This document shows positions 1 through 8,123 of a DNA stretch of 37,958 nucleotides, in pieces (the first letter of the stretch is position 1; every line of letters starts with the position of its first letter). A program made the translations under genes and the position numbers. Source of the DNA: a virus. The stretch is from positions 1-37,958 of IMG/VR virus record IMGVR_UViG_3300035670_000625, one strand, 5' to 3'. The notes under the pieces were generated by a model. That model was not told the origin of the DNA. It saw only the letters and a list, made by a program, of their open reading frames with translations, and made no database searches.

Positions 1-9
1 GATTAGGAG
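1..9. repeat. 9-bp terminal direct repeat (left copy)
   Basis: GATTAGGAG opens the window and also closes it (37950-37958). Identical ends of this length are unlikely by chance. They suggest that the sequence closes into a circle or that the repeat is a cohesive-end sequence counted at both ends. It lies just upstream of the terminase genes, where lambda-type cos sites are found. Confidence 0.7.
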
Positions 10-107
10 CTCGAAGAATTTGCAGAGACAGCAATTTCCAAACCTATTCTTGAAATATTGTTGCGCAGATTTGGGCTAGACAGCCCGTGGCCTTGATGTC
101 ACAATGC

Positions 108-142
108 GTCCCACTGAGCCATGTAAACCGATTTCGTGGGAC
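108..142. repeat. 7-bp inverted repeat upstream of terS
   Basis: GTCCCAC at 108-114 pairs with GTGGGAC at 136-142 across a 21-base loop. No T-tract follows, so it is not an obvious terminator. Its place between the genome end and terS fits a terminase-binding (cosB-like) element, but this is inference. Confidence 0.35.
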
Positions 143-241
143 TACGGGATCAAATACGTCATTCAAATACCGAAACAAAATGACGGGCGCAGTTTCAAAA
201 GAGTGATAAAATAATATTTTTATGGGAATTTAGGAACCATT

Positions 242-679
242 GTGACAGCACAGCAGCGCAAACCCACAACTGGCGGCGTAATTATCGGCTCATCTTATGA
301 TGAGGCTCGGACGCGCAAGGTTAATGCCGAAGCGGAGATTGCTGAACTCGAACTGGCCAAGATACGCGGCACTCTCTGCATGACTAACGATGTGGTGGCG
401 GCTTGGGAAAGCGTCCTTCACGCATGTAAAGCCAAGTTTCTGGCCCTGCCCACTAAAGTCGCGCCAATTCTAGCCACAGAGACAGATGTTGTTGTAGCCA
501 AGGACTACTTAGAGAACGCGATCCGCGAGGCTCTGACAGAATTGTCTAACTACCAGCCAAGCATCGACCCTGTTCGCACCGGATCGGTGACGCAAGAGGC
601 CACAGAGGAAACGGCGGTGGTCGAGCAGCCCAAGCGCAAGGTCGGACGCCCGAAGAAGGGCCGGACGATAGTCGTATGA
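242..679 (+). CDS. terS: Terminase small subunit
   Basis: A 145-residue protein in the position of a lambda gpNu1-like small terminase, which recognises the packaging site and recruits the large subunit. Residues 17-45 are a charged helix (YDEARTRKVNAEAEIAELEL) typical of Nu1-type small terminases. The C-terminus carries an AT-hook-like segment at residues 131-141 with a GRP core flanked by Lys/Arg, which could bind AT-rich DNA in the minor groove. The GTG start is chosen because AGGA lies about 7 bases upstream and no ATG fits better. The stop overlaps the terL start as ATGA, so the two are translationally coupled. Confidence 0.8.
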   Translation: MTAQQRKPTTGGVIIGSSYDEARTRKVNAEAEIAELELAKIRGTLCMTNDVVAAWESVLHACKAKFLALPTKVAPILATETDVVVAKDYLENAIREALTELSNYQPSIDPVRTGSVTQEATEETAVVEQPKRKVGRPKKGRTIVV

Positions 680-2532
680 TCGAACAAGCCACCAGACAGG
701 CCGCATTGGAGTTGATGGCGAAGGCCATGCATCAGATGACACCGCCTCCGCGCATGAGTGTGGCGCAGTGGGCTGACCATGAGCGGCGGTTGGACTCGCA
801 GAGCAGTTCGGAGCCGGGTCGATGGGTCACGGCACGGGCAGAATACCAGCGCGGCATCATGGATGCTTGCTCTGACCCGCTGGTCAAAGAGGTTGTGGTG
901 ATGTGCGGTGCGCAGCTTGGCAAGTCTGAGATGTTGCTGAACACAATTGGCTATCACATGGCCCACGATCCTGCGCCAATCTTGATGATGCAGCCCACCG
1001 TGGACATGGCGCAAAGTTTTAGTAAGGACCGCGTTACGGCGGGTCTGTTACGCTCAACCCCTTGCCTTCGGGACAAGGTCAAAGACAGTAAGGCTAAAGA
1101 TGCAAACAATACAACTCTTCACAAAGTTTTTCCTGGTGGCGCTCTATCTCTTGTTGGCGCTAACTCTCCTAGTTCCCTTGCTTCTCGTCCGATTCGTGTT
1201 GTTCTTTGCGATGAAGTTGATCGATACCCTCCTTCTGCTGGTGAAGAAGGCGACCCTATATCTCTTGCCAAGCGACGGGCCGCCACCTTCTGGAACAGGA
1301 AGATCATTCTAGTATCGACGCCTACAAATAAGGGCGGGAGCCGGATCGAGTCCGCCTACACCGAAAGTGACCAGCGCAAGTTCATGGTTCCGTGCCATGA
1401 CTGCGGTCACAAGCAAGTTCTGGCGTGGTCGAACGTGACTTGGCAGGACGATAATCCTAGCACTGGGGCGTATCACTGCGCCGAATGTGGGTCTGTCTGG
1501 TCCGATACGGATCGGCATAGGGCGGTTCGGAATGGTGAGTGGGTGGCAAATGCGCCGTTTAATGGCGTGGCAGGGTTCCACCTGAACGCACTTTACTCGC
1601 CTTGGTCGATGCTATCTGACGCCATTGAAGAGTTTTTGGCGGCTCGGAAGAACCCAATGCGGCTCAAAACCTTCGTCAACACCTTCCTTGGTGAGACATG
1701 GGAGGACGCTGGCGAGGGCGTCGATGATTATTCGGTGGCTCAGCGCAAGGAAGAATACGAGGGCATACCTGATGAGGTGGTGCTGCTGACGGCTGGAGCC
1801 GACGTTCAGGATGACCGCGTTGAAGTTGAGATTGTGGGCTGGGGCGCTGGCGAAGAAAGCTGGCAGATTGAATACCATGTGATTTATGGCGATCCGTCTA
1901 CCACGCAGCTATGGCATAAGGTCGATGAGGTCTTGCTGGCAACCTATGAGCATCCGTCCGGTGAGCCAATGCTGGTTCGCGCCACCTGTATCGATACTGG
2001 CGGTCACCATACACGCGCCGTTTATAACTACGCCAAGACTAGAGCAGGACACAGGGTCTTCGCGATCAAGGGTATTGGCGGCGAGGGCAAGCCGATTGTT
2101 GGGCGTCCGTCGAAGAATAACATTGGCAGGGTTCCGCTGTATCCCATTGGCGTTGATACTGCGAAGGAAGTGCATTACTCGCGTTTAAAGATGGACGAGG
2201 CTGGCCCCGGCTACTGTCACTTCCCAGCCAAGCGGGATGATGAATATTTTAAACAGTTGACTGCTGAAAAGCAGATGATCCGATACCACAAGGGTTTCCC
2301 GTCGCGGGTCTGGGTCAAAACAAGAACAAGAAACGAGGCTTTGGACGTTAGAGTCTACGCAATTGCGGCACTTACGATCCTAAATGTAAATATGGATAGC
2401 GTAGCCCGTAAGTTTTATGCTAACATGGAAAAGCATAAATTGCCAAATGCGGAAGAAGCTGATAAACCCCATCCTTTAGCGGGTGGTAAAAAAGCTGTCC
2501 GCAGGGGTGGCTTTGCTAACAACTGGCGCTGA
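676..2532 (+). CDS. terL: Terminase large subunit, GpA family
   Basis: The packaging motor ATPase and nuclease that cuts concatemeric DNA and pumps it through the portal. At 618 residues it has the usual GpA-family length. The Walker A variant GAQLGKSE is at residues 78-85, the Walker B element VVLCDE ends at D179-E180, and the coupling motif STPTNKG is near 214-220. A zinc ribbon (C240, C243, C268, C271) sits between the ATPase and nuclease parts, as in lambda-type large terminases. The C-terminal RNase H-like nuclease probably begins around residue 374 with AGADVQDDRVEVE. It overlaps terS by 4 bases and is followed 6 bases later by the gpW-like gene. Confidence 0.95.
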   Translation: MIEQATRQAALELMAKAMHQMTPPPRMSVAQWADHERRLDSQSSSEPGRWVTARAEYQRGIMDACSDPLVKEVVVMCGAQLGKSEMLLNTIGYHMAHDPAPILMMQPTVDMAQSFSKDRVTAGLLRSTPCLRDKVKDSKAKDANNTTLHKVFPGGALSLVGANSPSSLASRPIRVVLCDEVDRYPPSAGEEGDPISLAKRRAATFWNRKIILVSTPTNKGGSRIESAYTESDQRKFMVPCHDCGHKQVLAWSNVTWQDDNPSTGAYHCAECGSVWSDTDRHRAVRNGEWVANAPFNGVAGFHLNALYSPWSMLSDAIEEFLAARKNPMRLKTFVNTFLGETWEDAGEGVDDYSVAQRKEEYEGIPDEVVLLTAGADVQDDRVEVEIVGWGAGEESWQIEYHVIYGDPSTTQLWHKVDEVLLATYEHPSGEPMLVRATCIDTGGHHTRAVYNYAKTRAGHRVFAIKGIGGEGKPIVGRPSKNNIGRVPLYPIGVDTAKEVHYSRLKMDEAGPGYCHFPAKRDDEYFKQLTAEKQMIRYHKGFPSRVWVKTRTRNEALDVRVYAIAALTILNVNMDSVARKFYANMEKHKLPNAEEADKPHPLAGGKKAVRRGGFANNWR

Positions 2533-2538
2533 GGGATA

Positions 2539-3126
2539 ATGGCTAATCTTTTTGACGAGAACGAAGCACCAGAGGGCGAACCACTGAAGATCGTTGTTGG
2601 CGATTTTATTCAGTGGAAAAAATCGTCGCTTGCAGAGACATATCCTCCTGCACTTTACTCCGCCAACTACGTTGCGCGGATTACTGGCGGTGGGTCTACT
2701 GAAATACAATTACCAGCCGTTGAAAGAACTGGATATTATTTGTTTACGGCCACCAGTGCAACAACTGCCTCCTTCACACCCGGTTTCTATCATTGGCAGC
2801 TTGAAATAGTTCAAACCTCAAGCGGTAATCGCATTGTTGTGCAGCGCGGTGAGTTTGAAGCCATCCAAGATTTGGACACAAACGGCGCTGACCCACGCAC
2901 ACATGCTGAGATTATGCTGGACAAGATTCAGTCATTGCTACAGGGCCGCGCTGACAAGGATGTGTCATCCTACTCAATTCAGGGACGCTCTATTGCCAAA
3001 ATGTCTATTGTGGACTTACTGCAATGGCGAGATTACTATCGCAAGGAAGTTTTAAAGGAGCGGCGCGACAACGCCATTTCTCTTGGAAAGCCGACTAAGA
3101 CTACGATGAAGGTACGTTTCCTATGA
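2539..3126 (+). CDS. gpW-like head-tail joining protein with extra N-terminal beta domain
   Basis: A 195-residue protein between terminase and portal, the position of lambda gpW. The C-terminal part (about residues 125-176) has the gpW-like pattern of helix, short beta hairpin (SSYSIQGRSIAKMS) and helix (IVDLLQWRDYYRKEV), ending in a basic tail. Lambda gpW is only about 70 residues. Here residues 15-110 form an additional domain rich in beta strands with aromatic and Thr/Ser residues, which I do not recognise. The likely role is sealing the portal after packaging and joining the tail. The start has a GAGGGATA Shine-Dalgarno-like sequence, and the stop overlaps the portal start. Confidence 0.6.
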   Translation: MANLFDENEAPEGEPLKIVVGDFIQWKKSSLAETYPPALYSANYVARITGGGSTEIQLPAVERTGYYLFTATSATTASFTPGFYHWQLEIVQTSSGNRIVVQRGEFEAIQDLDTNGADPRTHAEIMLDKIQSLLQGRADKDVSSYSIQGRSIAKMSIVDLLQWRDYYRKEVLKERRDNAISLGKPTKTTMKVRFL

Positions 3127-4604
3127 GTCTCTGGCGTGAAGCATTGGGATTGCCCCAGAAAAAGAACAACGTAGCAAAGCGTTCTTACCACGCTGCAAAT
3201 ACGGGTCGGCTCTTTGCCGACTTTATGGCATCTAGCCGTAGCCCAGACAGCGAACTGCGTCCTGACCTTGTCCTGATGCGCAACCGTTCGCGTGAACTGG
3301 CGCGGAATGATGTCTACGTTAAGCGTTTCCTAAACTTGCTGAAGACCAACGTAGTTGGCGACAAGGGCATGACCCTGCAAGTTAAGGCGCGGAACACCAA
3401 CGGATCGTTGGATTCCATTGGCAACCAGATCATCGAAGATAGCTTTTATCAGTTTGGCCTAAAGGGTAACTGCACGGCAGATGGTCGCCTAAGCTGGATT
3501 GACCTTCAAAAGTATGTAATGGAAGCCACTGCCCGTGATGGCGAGGCGTTCTTACAGATTGTGCGCAACCGTTCATTTATCCACGGCATTGCGTTTCACC
3601 CTATCGAATCTGACCAGATCGATGAGCAAAAGAACGAAAAGCTGCGCAACGGACGCGAAATCCGCATGGGCGTTGAGGTCGATGAGATGCAGCGCCCTGT
3701 TGCTTACTGGGTAAAGAAGCGTCACCCCGGCGATGCTGAGTTTTCGTCCATTTCTATTAATTCGTCAGATCGAATTGATGCCAAGAATATAATCCACGTT
3801 TATGATCCTATTCGCGCTGGTCAAACGCGTGGTGAGCCTTGGATGGCTCCGGCCATGAGCCAGTTGAAGATGCTGAACGCTCACCGCGAGGCTGAGTTGG
3901 TTGCATCGCGCATGGCTGCGTCCAAAATGGGCTTCTTTACATCCGACACTGGCGAAGATGCTCCAGCCGACGATTACGACAACACTGTCCCTATCATCGA
4001 CGCTGAACCCGGCACATTCCACCAGTTGCCTAACGGCGTTGATTTTAAGCCATTTGACCCGTCGCATCCGGCCACTGCCTTCTCTGATTTCCAGAAGGGC
4101 ATCATTCGCGGTATCGCGTCTGGCCTTGGCGTATCTTACGCTGCGCTGTCGAACGATCTGGAGGGAACATCCTACAGTTCCATCCGTCAGGGTGCATTGG
4201 AAGAGCGCGACTCATACAAGATGATGCAACAGTTCCTGATGGAGCATTTCGTCATTCCTGCTTACAACACTTGGCTGCGGCACGTTATGGAGTTCGGTTT
4301 GATACCAATTCCGGTATCACGCTTTGATAAGTTCTCTTCTGCATCAAGTTTCCGCGCCCGTGGCTGGCAGTGGGTTGACCCACAGAAAGAAATCAACGCA
4401 GCCGTCACCGCCATGCACAATGGCGTTATGTCGATGCAGGATGTTGCTGGTCAGTATGGCCGCGATGTTGAAGAGACATTCAGCCAGTGGCAGCGCGACA
4501 AAGAAATGGCGGATGCCTTTGGTCTTGAATTGGCTTTCTTCCCGTTTGGTGGGAACGAAGCGACTAAGGGCATGGACGTAGAGGACGATGACGATGCCGT
4601 ATAA
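3123..4604 (+). CDS. Portal protein (lambda gpB-like)
   Basis: Forms the dodecameric ring at the capsid vertex through which DNA enters and leaves. The 493-residue length and the sequence resemble the lambda-type portal family. Typical features are the N-terminal segment with RSRELARNDVYVKRFLNLL followed by NVVGDKGMTLQ (residues about 54-83), the central HPIESDQID region, and a C-terminal LGVSYAALSNDLEGTSYSS motif. It starts in an ATGA overlap with the gpW-like gene and overlaps the start of the protease-capsid gene by 17 bases, so it belongs to the same translationally coupled head block. Confidence 0.93.
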   Translation: MSLWREALGLPQKKNNVAKRSYHAANTGRLFADFMASSRSPDSELRPDLVLMRNRSRELARNDVYVKRFLNLLKTNVVGDKGMTLQVKARNTNGSLDSIGNQIIEDSFYQFGLKGNCTADGRLSWIDLQKYVMEATARDGEAFLQIVRNRSFIHGIAFHPIESDQIDEQKNEKLRNGREIRMGVEVDEMQRPVAYWVKKRHPGDAEFSSISINSSDRIDAKNIIHVYDPIRAGQTRGEPWMAPAMSQLKMLNAHREAELVASRMAASKMGFFTSDTGEDAPADDYDNTVPIIDAEPGTFHQLPNGVDFKPFDPSHPATAFSDFQKGIIRGIASGLGVSYAALSNDLEGTSYSSIRQGALEERDSYKMMQQFLMEHFVIPAYNTWLRHVMEFGLIPIPVSRFDKFSSASSFRARGWQWVDPQKEINAAVTAMHNGVMSMQDVAGQYGRDVEETFSQWQRDKEMADAFGLELAFFPFGGNEATKGMDVEDDDDAV

Positions 4605-7047
4605 ACCAACAGACGGCATGAAAACAGAGGCCCAGCGTGGGCTTGATTGGCGCGAGGAATATGGTCGCGGTGGCACTGAGATTGGTCTTGGCCGAGCGCG
4701 TGATATTGTCGCGGGAAGGCAGCTATCTGAGGATGTTGTCAAAAGGATGTATAGCTTTTTCAGCCGCCATGAGGTTGATAAGCAAGCAGAGGGCTTTAGT
4801 CCGGGAGAAGAAGGTTACCCGTCCAATGGGCGTATAGCTTGGGCGCTTTGGGGCGGAGATGCAGGATTCTCATGGTCAAGAGAAAAGGTGAAGTCTATGG
4901 AAGAAAATCGCGCTGCCCCTGATGGGCTTAAAGTTGGTGATTTTGTTGAGTGGAATAGTTCCGGCGGCAAGGCGCGTGGGCAAATCGAGCATATTATGCG
5001 CGATGGAGTGCTTGGTATTCCTGATAGCGAATTTTCAATCAATGCAACTGAGGATGACCCTGCTGCATTGATCCGCATTTTCCGTGAGGGCGAAGCTACT
5101 GAAACCTTGGTCGGACACCGTTTTTCAACACTTACAAAGATTTCCACCATTCGCTCTTTGGAGGAAATTCAGCCCCAGTTGAATGATGTGGATTTTGATG
5201 GTATTACTTCTGAAGAAACAACTGAGGAAGTTGAAGTGCCTGAAGAAGTTGAGGTCATTGAGGATGCCACTGAAGAGCGCAAGGCTCCTGTAGAGGTGCT
5301 TCATCGCGCTATGGATATGGCCGCTAAGTCATTTGACGAGAAAAAGCGCACTGTTGAGATTGCCGTATCTTCTGAACTGGCGGTTGATCGCTCATTCGGT
5401 AAAGAAATATTGGTCCACGAAAGCCAAGCCATTGATATGGGCTTTGTCGCTTCGGGCCGTGCGCCGCTGCTTCTGGACCATGATCCAGAGCGTCAGATTG
5501 GCGTTATTGAATCCGTGGAACTTTCTGAGGACCGTGTTCTTCGAGCCAAAGTCAGGTTCGGGCGCTCGGCACTTGCTCAGGAAGTTTTTCAGGACGTTGT
5601 CGATGGTATCCGGTCGAATGTTTCGGTGGGCTATCGCGTCAACAAAATGGAGCGGTCCACGACGAATAAGGACGAGTACCTTGTTCGCTCATGGTCGCCC
5701 CTTGAGGTATCTGTCGTTTCTATCCCTGCTGACCCGTCAGTTGGCGTGGGTCGTAGCGCGGCTGCTCTCGAACCCAAACCTACCATTGAACCATCCATCA
5801 AGAAGGAAGTCAAAATGACTGACGAAGTAAACTTGGATGCGGTTCGGGCCGAAGCTGCTGAAGCTGCCGCCAAGAACGCATCTGCAATCATCGAACTCGC
5901 CGCTCGTCACAACAAGCGTGATCTTGGCGACGCCGCCCTCCGTTCGGGCAAGAGCATTGAACAATTCCGTGGTGAATTGCTCGACGTAATCGGTTCGGAC
6001 AAGCCACTTGCAAACGAAAACATTGGCCTGACGAAGAAAGAAATCCGTCAGTTCTCGGTTGTTCGTGCAATTGCTGCTCTCGCCAACCCAAGTGACCGCC
6101 GCCTGCGCGAAGCTGCTGCATTCGAGTTTGAAGTCTCGGAAGCTGCTGCACAGCGTTATGGCCGTGGCGCACAGGGCGTTATGCTCCCAACCGACATCCT
6201 CGGCGTCTGGAAGCGTGACCTGAACACCAGCGATGACAACGAAATCGTAGCAACGAACTTGCTTGCTAACGAGTTCATCGACGTTCTGCGTAACTCATCG
6301 TCCGTAATGCAAGCTGGTGCGCGTATGCTCCCTGGTCTGCAAGGCAACGTAGCGATCCCTAAGAAGACTGCTGCTTCGTCGGGCGGCTGGATCAGCACTG
6401 AAGGTGCTGCTGCTGCTGAGTCTGAGCCAACCTTCGGCACAGTGTCGATGTCGCCAAAGAACATTGGTGCATTCACCGACATGACCCGTCAGTTGATCCT
6501 CCAATCGACTCCTGCCATTGAGCAGTTGGTCCGTGACGATTTGACACAGGCTCTGGCCTTGGCAATCGACAAGGGCGCATTGGAAGGTTCGGGATCGTCC
6601 GGTCAGCCAACAGGTATCTTGAACACCTCCGGTGTAAACAAGCCAACTGCATTTGCTGCTGCTGTACCAACCTTTGCTGAAATGGTTGCGATGGAAACTG
6701 CTGTTGCAGAAGACAACGCTCTGTTTGGCAACTTGGCCTACATCACGGACGCAGCCACTTACGGTGGTCTGAAGACGAAAGCTAAGGACGCTGGTTCGGG
6801 CATGTTCGTCCTCGAAGGCGGTCAAGCCAACGGTTACAACGTAATCCGTACTCAGCAGTCAACTGCTGGTAACGTTTACTTCGGTAACTTCGCTGACTGC
6901 TTGATTGGTATGTGGGGTGGCCTCGACCTGACGGTTGATCCATACACCGCATCCAGCACCGGAACCGTTCGCATTGTTGCCCTTCAGACTGTAGACGTTG
7001 CACTTCGCAACGCAGTCTCGTTCGCATACAACAACGACACGGTATAA
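4588..7047 (+). CDS. Fused head polyprotein: N-terminal domain + TUDOR-like + HK97-type protease + major capsid protein
   Basis: One 819-residue frame carries several head functions. Residues 1-100 are a basic/aromatic domain of a kind seen in phage head proteins. Residues 112-183 resemble the HVA1/DUF2945 TUDOR-like domain (GLKVGDFVEWNSSGGKARGQ). An acidic linker spans about 205-232. Residues 250-395 are an HK97-type prohead protease, with the conserved His in DHD (H298) and Ser in NVSVGY (S346). After residue 410 comes an HK97-fold capsid protein with an N-terminal scaffold (delta-like) region. Protease and capsid are usually separate genes. A good ribosome-binding site before M410 suggests that the capsid is also made alone. 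The protease would process the delta region in the prohead. Confidence 0.9.
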   Translation: MTMPYKPTDGMKTEAQRGLDWREEYGRGGTEIGLGRARDIVAGRQLSEDVVKRMYSFFSRHEVDKQAEGFSPGEEGYPSNGRIAWALWGGDAGFSWSREKVKSMEENRAAPDGLKVGDFVEWNSSGGKARGQIEHIMRDGVLGIPDSEFSINATEDDPAALIRIFREGEATETLVGHRFSTLTKISTIRSLEEIQPQLNDVDFDGITSEETTEEVEVPEEVEVIEDATEERKAPVEVLHRAMDMAAKSFDEKKRTVEIAVSSELAVDRSFGKEILVHESQAIDMGFVASGRAPLLLDHDPERQIGVIESVELSEDRVLRAKVRFGRSALAQEVFQDVVDGIRSNVSVGYRVNKMERSTTNKDEYLVRSWSPLEVSVVSIPADPSVGVGRSAAALEPKPTIEPSIKKEVKMTDEVNLDAVRAEAAEAAAKNASAIIELAARHNKRDLGDAALRSGKSIEQFRGELLDVIGSDKPLANENIGLTKKEIRQFSVVRAIAALANPSDRRLREAAAFEFEVSEAAAQRYGRGAQGVMLPTDILGVWKRDLNTSDDNEIVATNLLANEFIDVLRNSSSVMQAGARMLPGLQGNVAIPKKTAASSGGWISTEGAAAAESEPTFGTVSMSPKNIGAFTDMTRQLILQSTPAIEQLVRDDLTQALALAIDKGALEGSGSSGQPTGILNTSGVNKPTAFAAAVPTFAEMVAMETAVAEDNALFGNLAYITDAATYGGLKTKAKDAGSGMFVLEGGQANGYNVIRTQQSTAGNVYFGNFADCLIGMWGGLDLTVDPYTASSTGTVRIVALQTVDVALRNAVSFAYNNDTV
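5815..7047 (+). CDS. Major capsid protein from probable internal start
   Basis: In-frame ATG at 5815 (residue M410 of the fusion), preceded by AAGAAGGAAG with good spacing, far stronger than expected by chance inside a gene. Starting here gives a 410-residue protein of normal HK97-fold capsid length. It begins with an Ala/Glu-rich helical segment suited to a scaffolding delta domain that the protease would remove. The capsid body begins near RYGRGAQGVMLPTDILG. Codon use appears more uniform than in the upstream half, as expected for a highly expressed structural gene. In-frame internal starts that make a second head protein are known, for example lambda C/Nu3. That it is used here is inference. 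Confidence 0.65.
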   Translation: MTDEVNLDAVRAEAAEAAAKNASAIIELAARHNKRDLGDAALRSGKSIEQFRGELLDVIGSDKPLANENIGLTKKEIRQFSVVRAIAALANPSDRRLREAAAFEFEVSEAAAQRYGRGAQGVMLPTDILGVWKRDLNTSDDNEIVATNLLANEFIDVLRNSSSVMQAGARMLPGLQGNVAIPKKTAASSGGWISTEGAAAAESEPTFGTVSMSPKNIGAFTDMTRQLILQSTPAIEQLVRDDLTQALALAIDKGALEGSGSSGQPTGILNTSGVNKPTAFAAAVPTFAEMVAMETAVAEDNALFGNLAYITDAATYGGLKTKAKDAGSGMFVLEGGQANGYNVIRTQQSTAGNVYFGNFADCLIGMWGGLDLTVDPYTASSTGTVRIVALQTVDVALRNAVSFAYNNDTV

Positions 7048-7052
7048 GAAAT

Positions 7053-7091
7053 GTTGAGGGCTGATATTTGGAAGTCGTATCAGCCCTCGAC
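7053..7091 (+). terminator. Strong hairpin directly after the capsid gene
   Basis: GTTGAGGGCTGATA (7053-7066) pairs with TATCAGCCCTCGAC (7078-7091): 14 pairs including one U-G wobble, with an 11-base loop. It begins 6 bases after the capsid stop. Only a weak pyrimidine run (TTCTTT) follows, so it may be a partial terminator or a 3' stabiliser that raises capsid mRNA relative to downstream genes. Confidence 0.6.
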
Positions 7092-7107
7092 TTCTTTGGA
7101 GAATGCT

Positions 7108-7314
7108 ATGCAGTACAAGTGCATTCGTGGCGTAATAACATCGCAAGGCCCACTGAGCGTTGGTGATGTTGCTACTCTCCCACATGGCGAGGCCCTAGTG
7201 CTTATCGCTCAAAAGAAAATCGAAATCTTTGAAGAGGCTGTTCGCGTGGCTGAGGCTCCAAAGGTCGAGCATCGTGATCCTGTAATCAAGCGCGGTTCCA
7301 AGAATGGGCGTTGA
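7108..7314 (+). CDS. Small head protein in the FI position, unknown
   Basis: A 68-residue protein between the capsid and the FII-like connector. The frame opens at 7051, but that would place its first codons inside the post-capsid hairpin. The ATG at 7108 has TGGAG 6 bases upstream and gives a compact protein. Its N-terminal half is beta-rich (MQYKCIRGVITSQGPLSVGD) with a valine/leucine core, and it ends in a basic tail (IKRGSKNGR). By position it could be a connector or packaging accessory protein, but I recognise no family. It overlaps the next gene by 11 bases. Confidence 0.6.
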   Translation: MQYKCIRGVITSQGPLSVGDVATLPHGEALVLIAQKKIEIFEEAVRVAEAPKVEHRDPVIKRGSKNGR

Positions 7315-7615
7315 GAGCGCAGATGATATTCTCGACTTTTTCACAGTCGATGATTTTGCAGATACTGCCACTTACACTCCCGTAGGTGGCAGTGCTGTTT
7401 CTGTGAACGGCATCTTTGATGCTCCACAGGCCAGCCGTGGCGCTACAGACCTGATGGATATTACAATCCCATCGCCCCAGTTCGTTTGCCGCACTGCTGA
7501 TGTGCCTTCGGCTGCTGATGGCGATGAAATTATTATTCGTTCTGTGGCATACAACGTGCGCGTTGTTCTGACAGACGGCACAGGTGTATCGACACTTATA
7601 CTCGAAAAGGTGTAA
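7304..7615 (+). CDS. Head-tail connector, lambda gpFII-like
   Basis: A 103-residue beta-rich protein in the FII position. It starts with an acidic N-terminal segment (MGVESADDILDFFTVDDF), then YTPVGGSAVSVNGIFDAP, and ends in a strand pair before the stop. This layout matches the small FII/Gifsy-2-type head-tail joining proteins that sit under the portal and receive the tail. It overlaps the upstream gene by 11 bases, and its stop lies 1 base before the next start, in keeping with tight late-operon packing. Confidence 0.65.
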   Translation: MGVESADDILDFFTVDDFADTATYTPVGGSAVSVNGIFDAPQASRGATDLMDITIPSPQFVCRTADVPSAADGDEIIIRSVAYNVRVVLTDGTGVSTLILEKV

Positions 7616-7616
7616 A

Positions 7617-8123
7617 ATGGCGCACGTTCGGCAGCAGATCAGGGACTATGTTGCCGACCTGTTGGTAAACTTTATCTTTGATAGATTTGGTATTGTTATT
7701 CAAGATCGGTTTAATGTTAATCTTGAAGCTAGGCAGGGTGGTGAAACAGGCACTCTGTACAAGTTTCGTCGCTATGCCCTTGATGAATCTCAGCTTCCCG
7801 CGCTTATTGTTTACACCACGACTGACTTATCACGACTGGCGACTATAGGGCAGCGGACGATGACCCATAGCCTTGAATTGAGGGTGGACATCGTAAATAA
7901 GGGTTCAAGCCTAAATATATTTGAGAACATTGAGCAGTTTTCAGCAGAACTGATTAGCAAGGTAGAAGATGATTTCTTCTTAGGCGGATTGGCGAAAAGC
8001 TGTGTGCTAGCAAGTTCAGACTTTGATGTCGAAACTGGTGGCGAAAAAGCTATCGGTTCCGGCAAGATGATATTCAACGTGCAATATACAACCGCCATAA
8101 ATAACTGTCAGGTGTCAATCTAA
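7617..8123 (+). CDS. Tail terminator-like protein, copy 1 (gpU position)
   Basis: A 168-residue protein starting at ATG 7617, with AAAAGG 6 bases upstream; an upstream in-frame start lies inside the preceding gene. It has the look of tail-terminator proteins, which cap the tail tube and bind the head connector. An N-terminal helix (MAHVRQQIRDYVADLL) is followed by RYALDESQLPALIVYT, strands ending LELRVDIVNKGSS, and a helix-strand C-terminus. It is clearly paralogous to the next gene but has about 20 extra residues after the first helix. The stop and the next start share one base (TAATG). Confidence 0.65.
   Translation: MAHVRQQIRDYVADLLVNFIFDRFGIVIQDRFNVNLEARQGGETGTLYKFRRYALDESQLPALIVYTTTDLSRLATIGQRTMTHSLELRVDIVNKGSSLNIFENIEQFSAELISKVEDDFFLGGLAKSCVLASSDFDVETGGEKAIGSGKMIFNVQYTTAINNCQVSI

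Larger units (their letters stand above)
1..241. other. Non-coding region upstream of the terminase; cos/late-leader candidate
   Basis: No credible gene is present. The stretch contains a 5-bp hairpin (GGGCT/AGCCC, 73-86), a 7-bp inverted repeat (GTCCCAC/GTGGGAC, 108-142) and an AT-rich stretch at about 204-223 that could hold a -10 element. No convincing -35 element was found. In circular form it continues the gene-free region at 37686-37958. Terminase recognition and late transcription initiation are the likely roles, by position only. Confidence 0.5.

Noticed and set aside
73-142. tRNA or attachment-site remnant near the left end
   Set aside because: Inverted repeats exist but no cloverleaf with anticodon and T-loop can be drawn, and there is no integrase.
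1100-1312. Hydrophobic 70-codon plus-strand frame inside terL
   Set aside because: It lies wholly inside a clear terminase gene in another frame, with no fitting ribosome-binding site; the hydrophobicity comes from frame-shifted codons.
6295-6825. 176-codon minus-strand frame over the capsid gene
   Set aside because: Antisense to a highly biased structural gene. Cys/Arg-rich translation without domain features is typical of a shadow.
7051-7107. N-terminal extension of the 68-residue head protein
   Set aside because: It would place the start inside the post-capsid hairpin without a ribosome-binding site; ATG 7108 is better.
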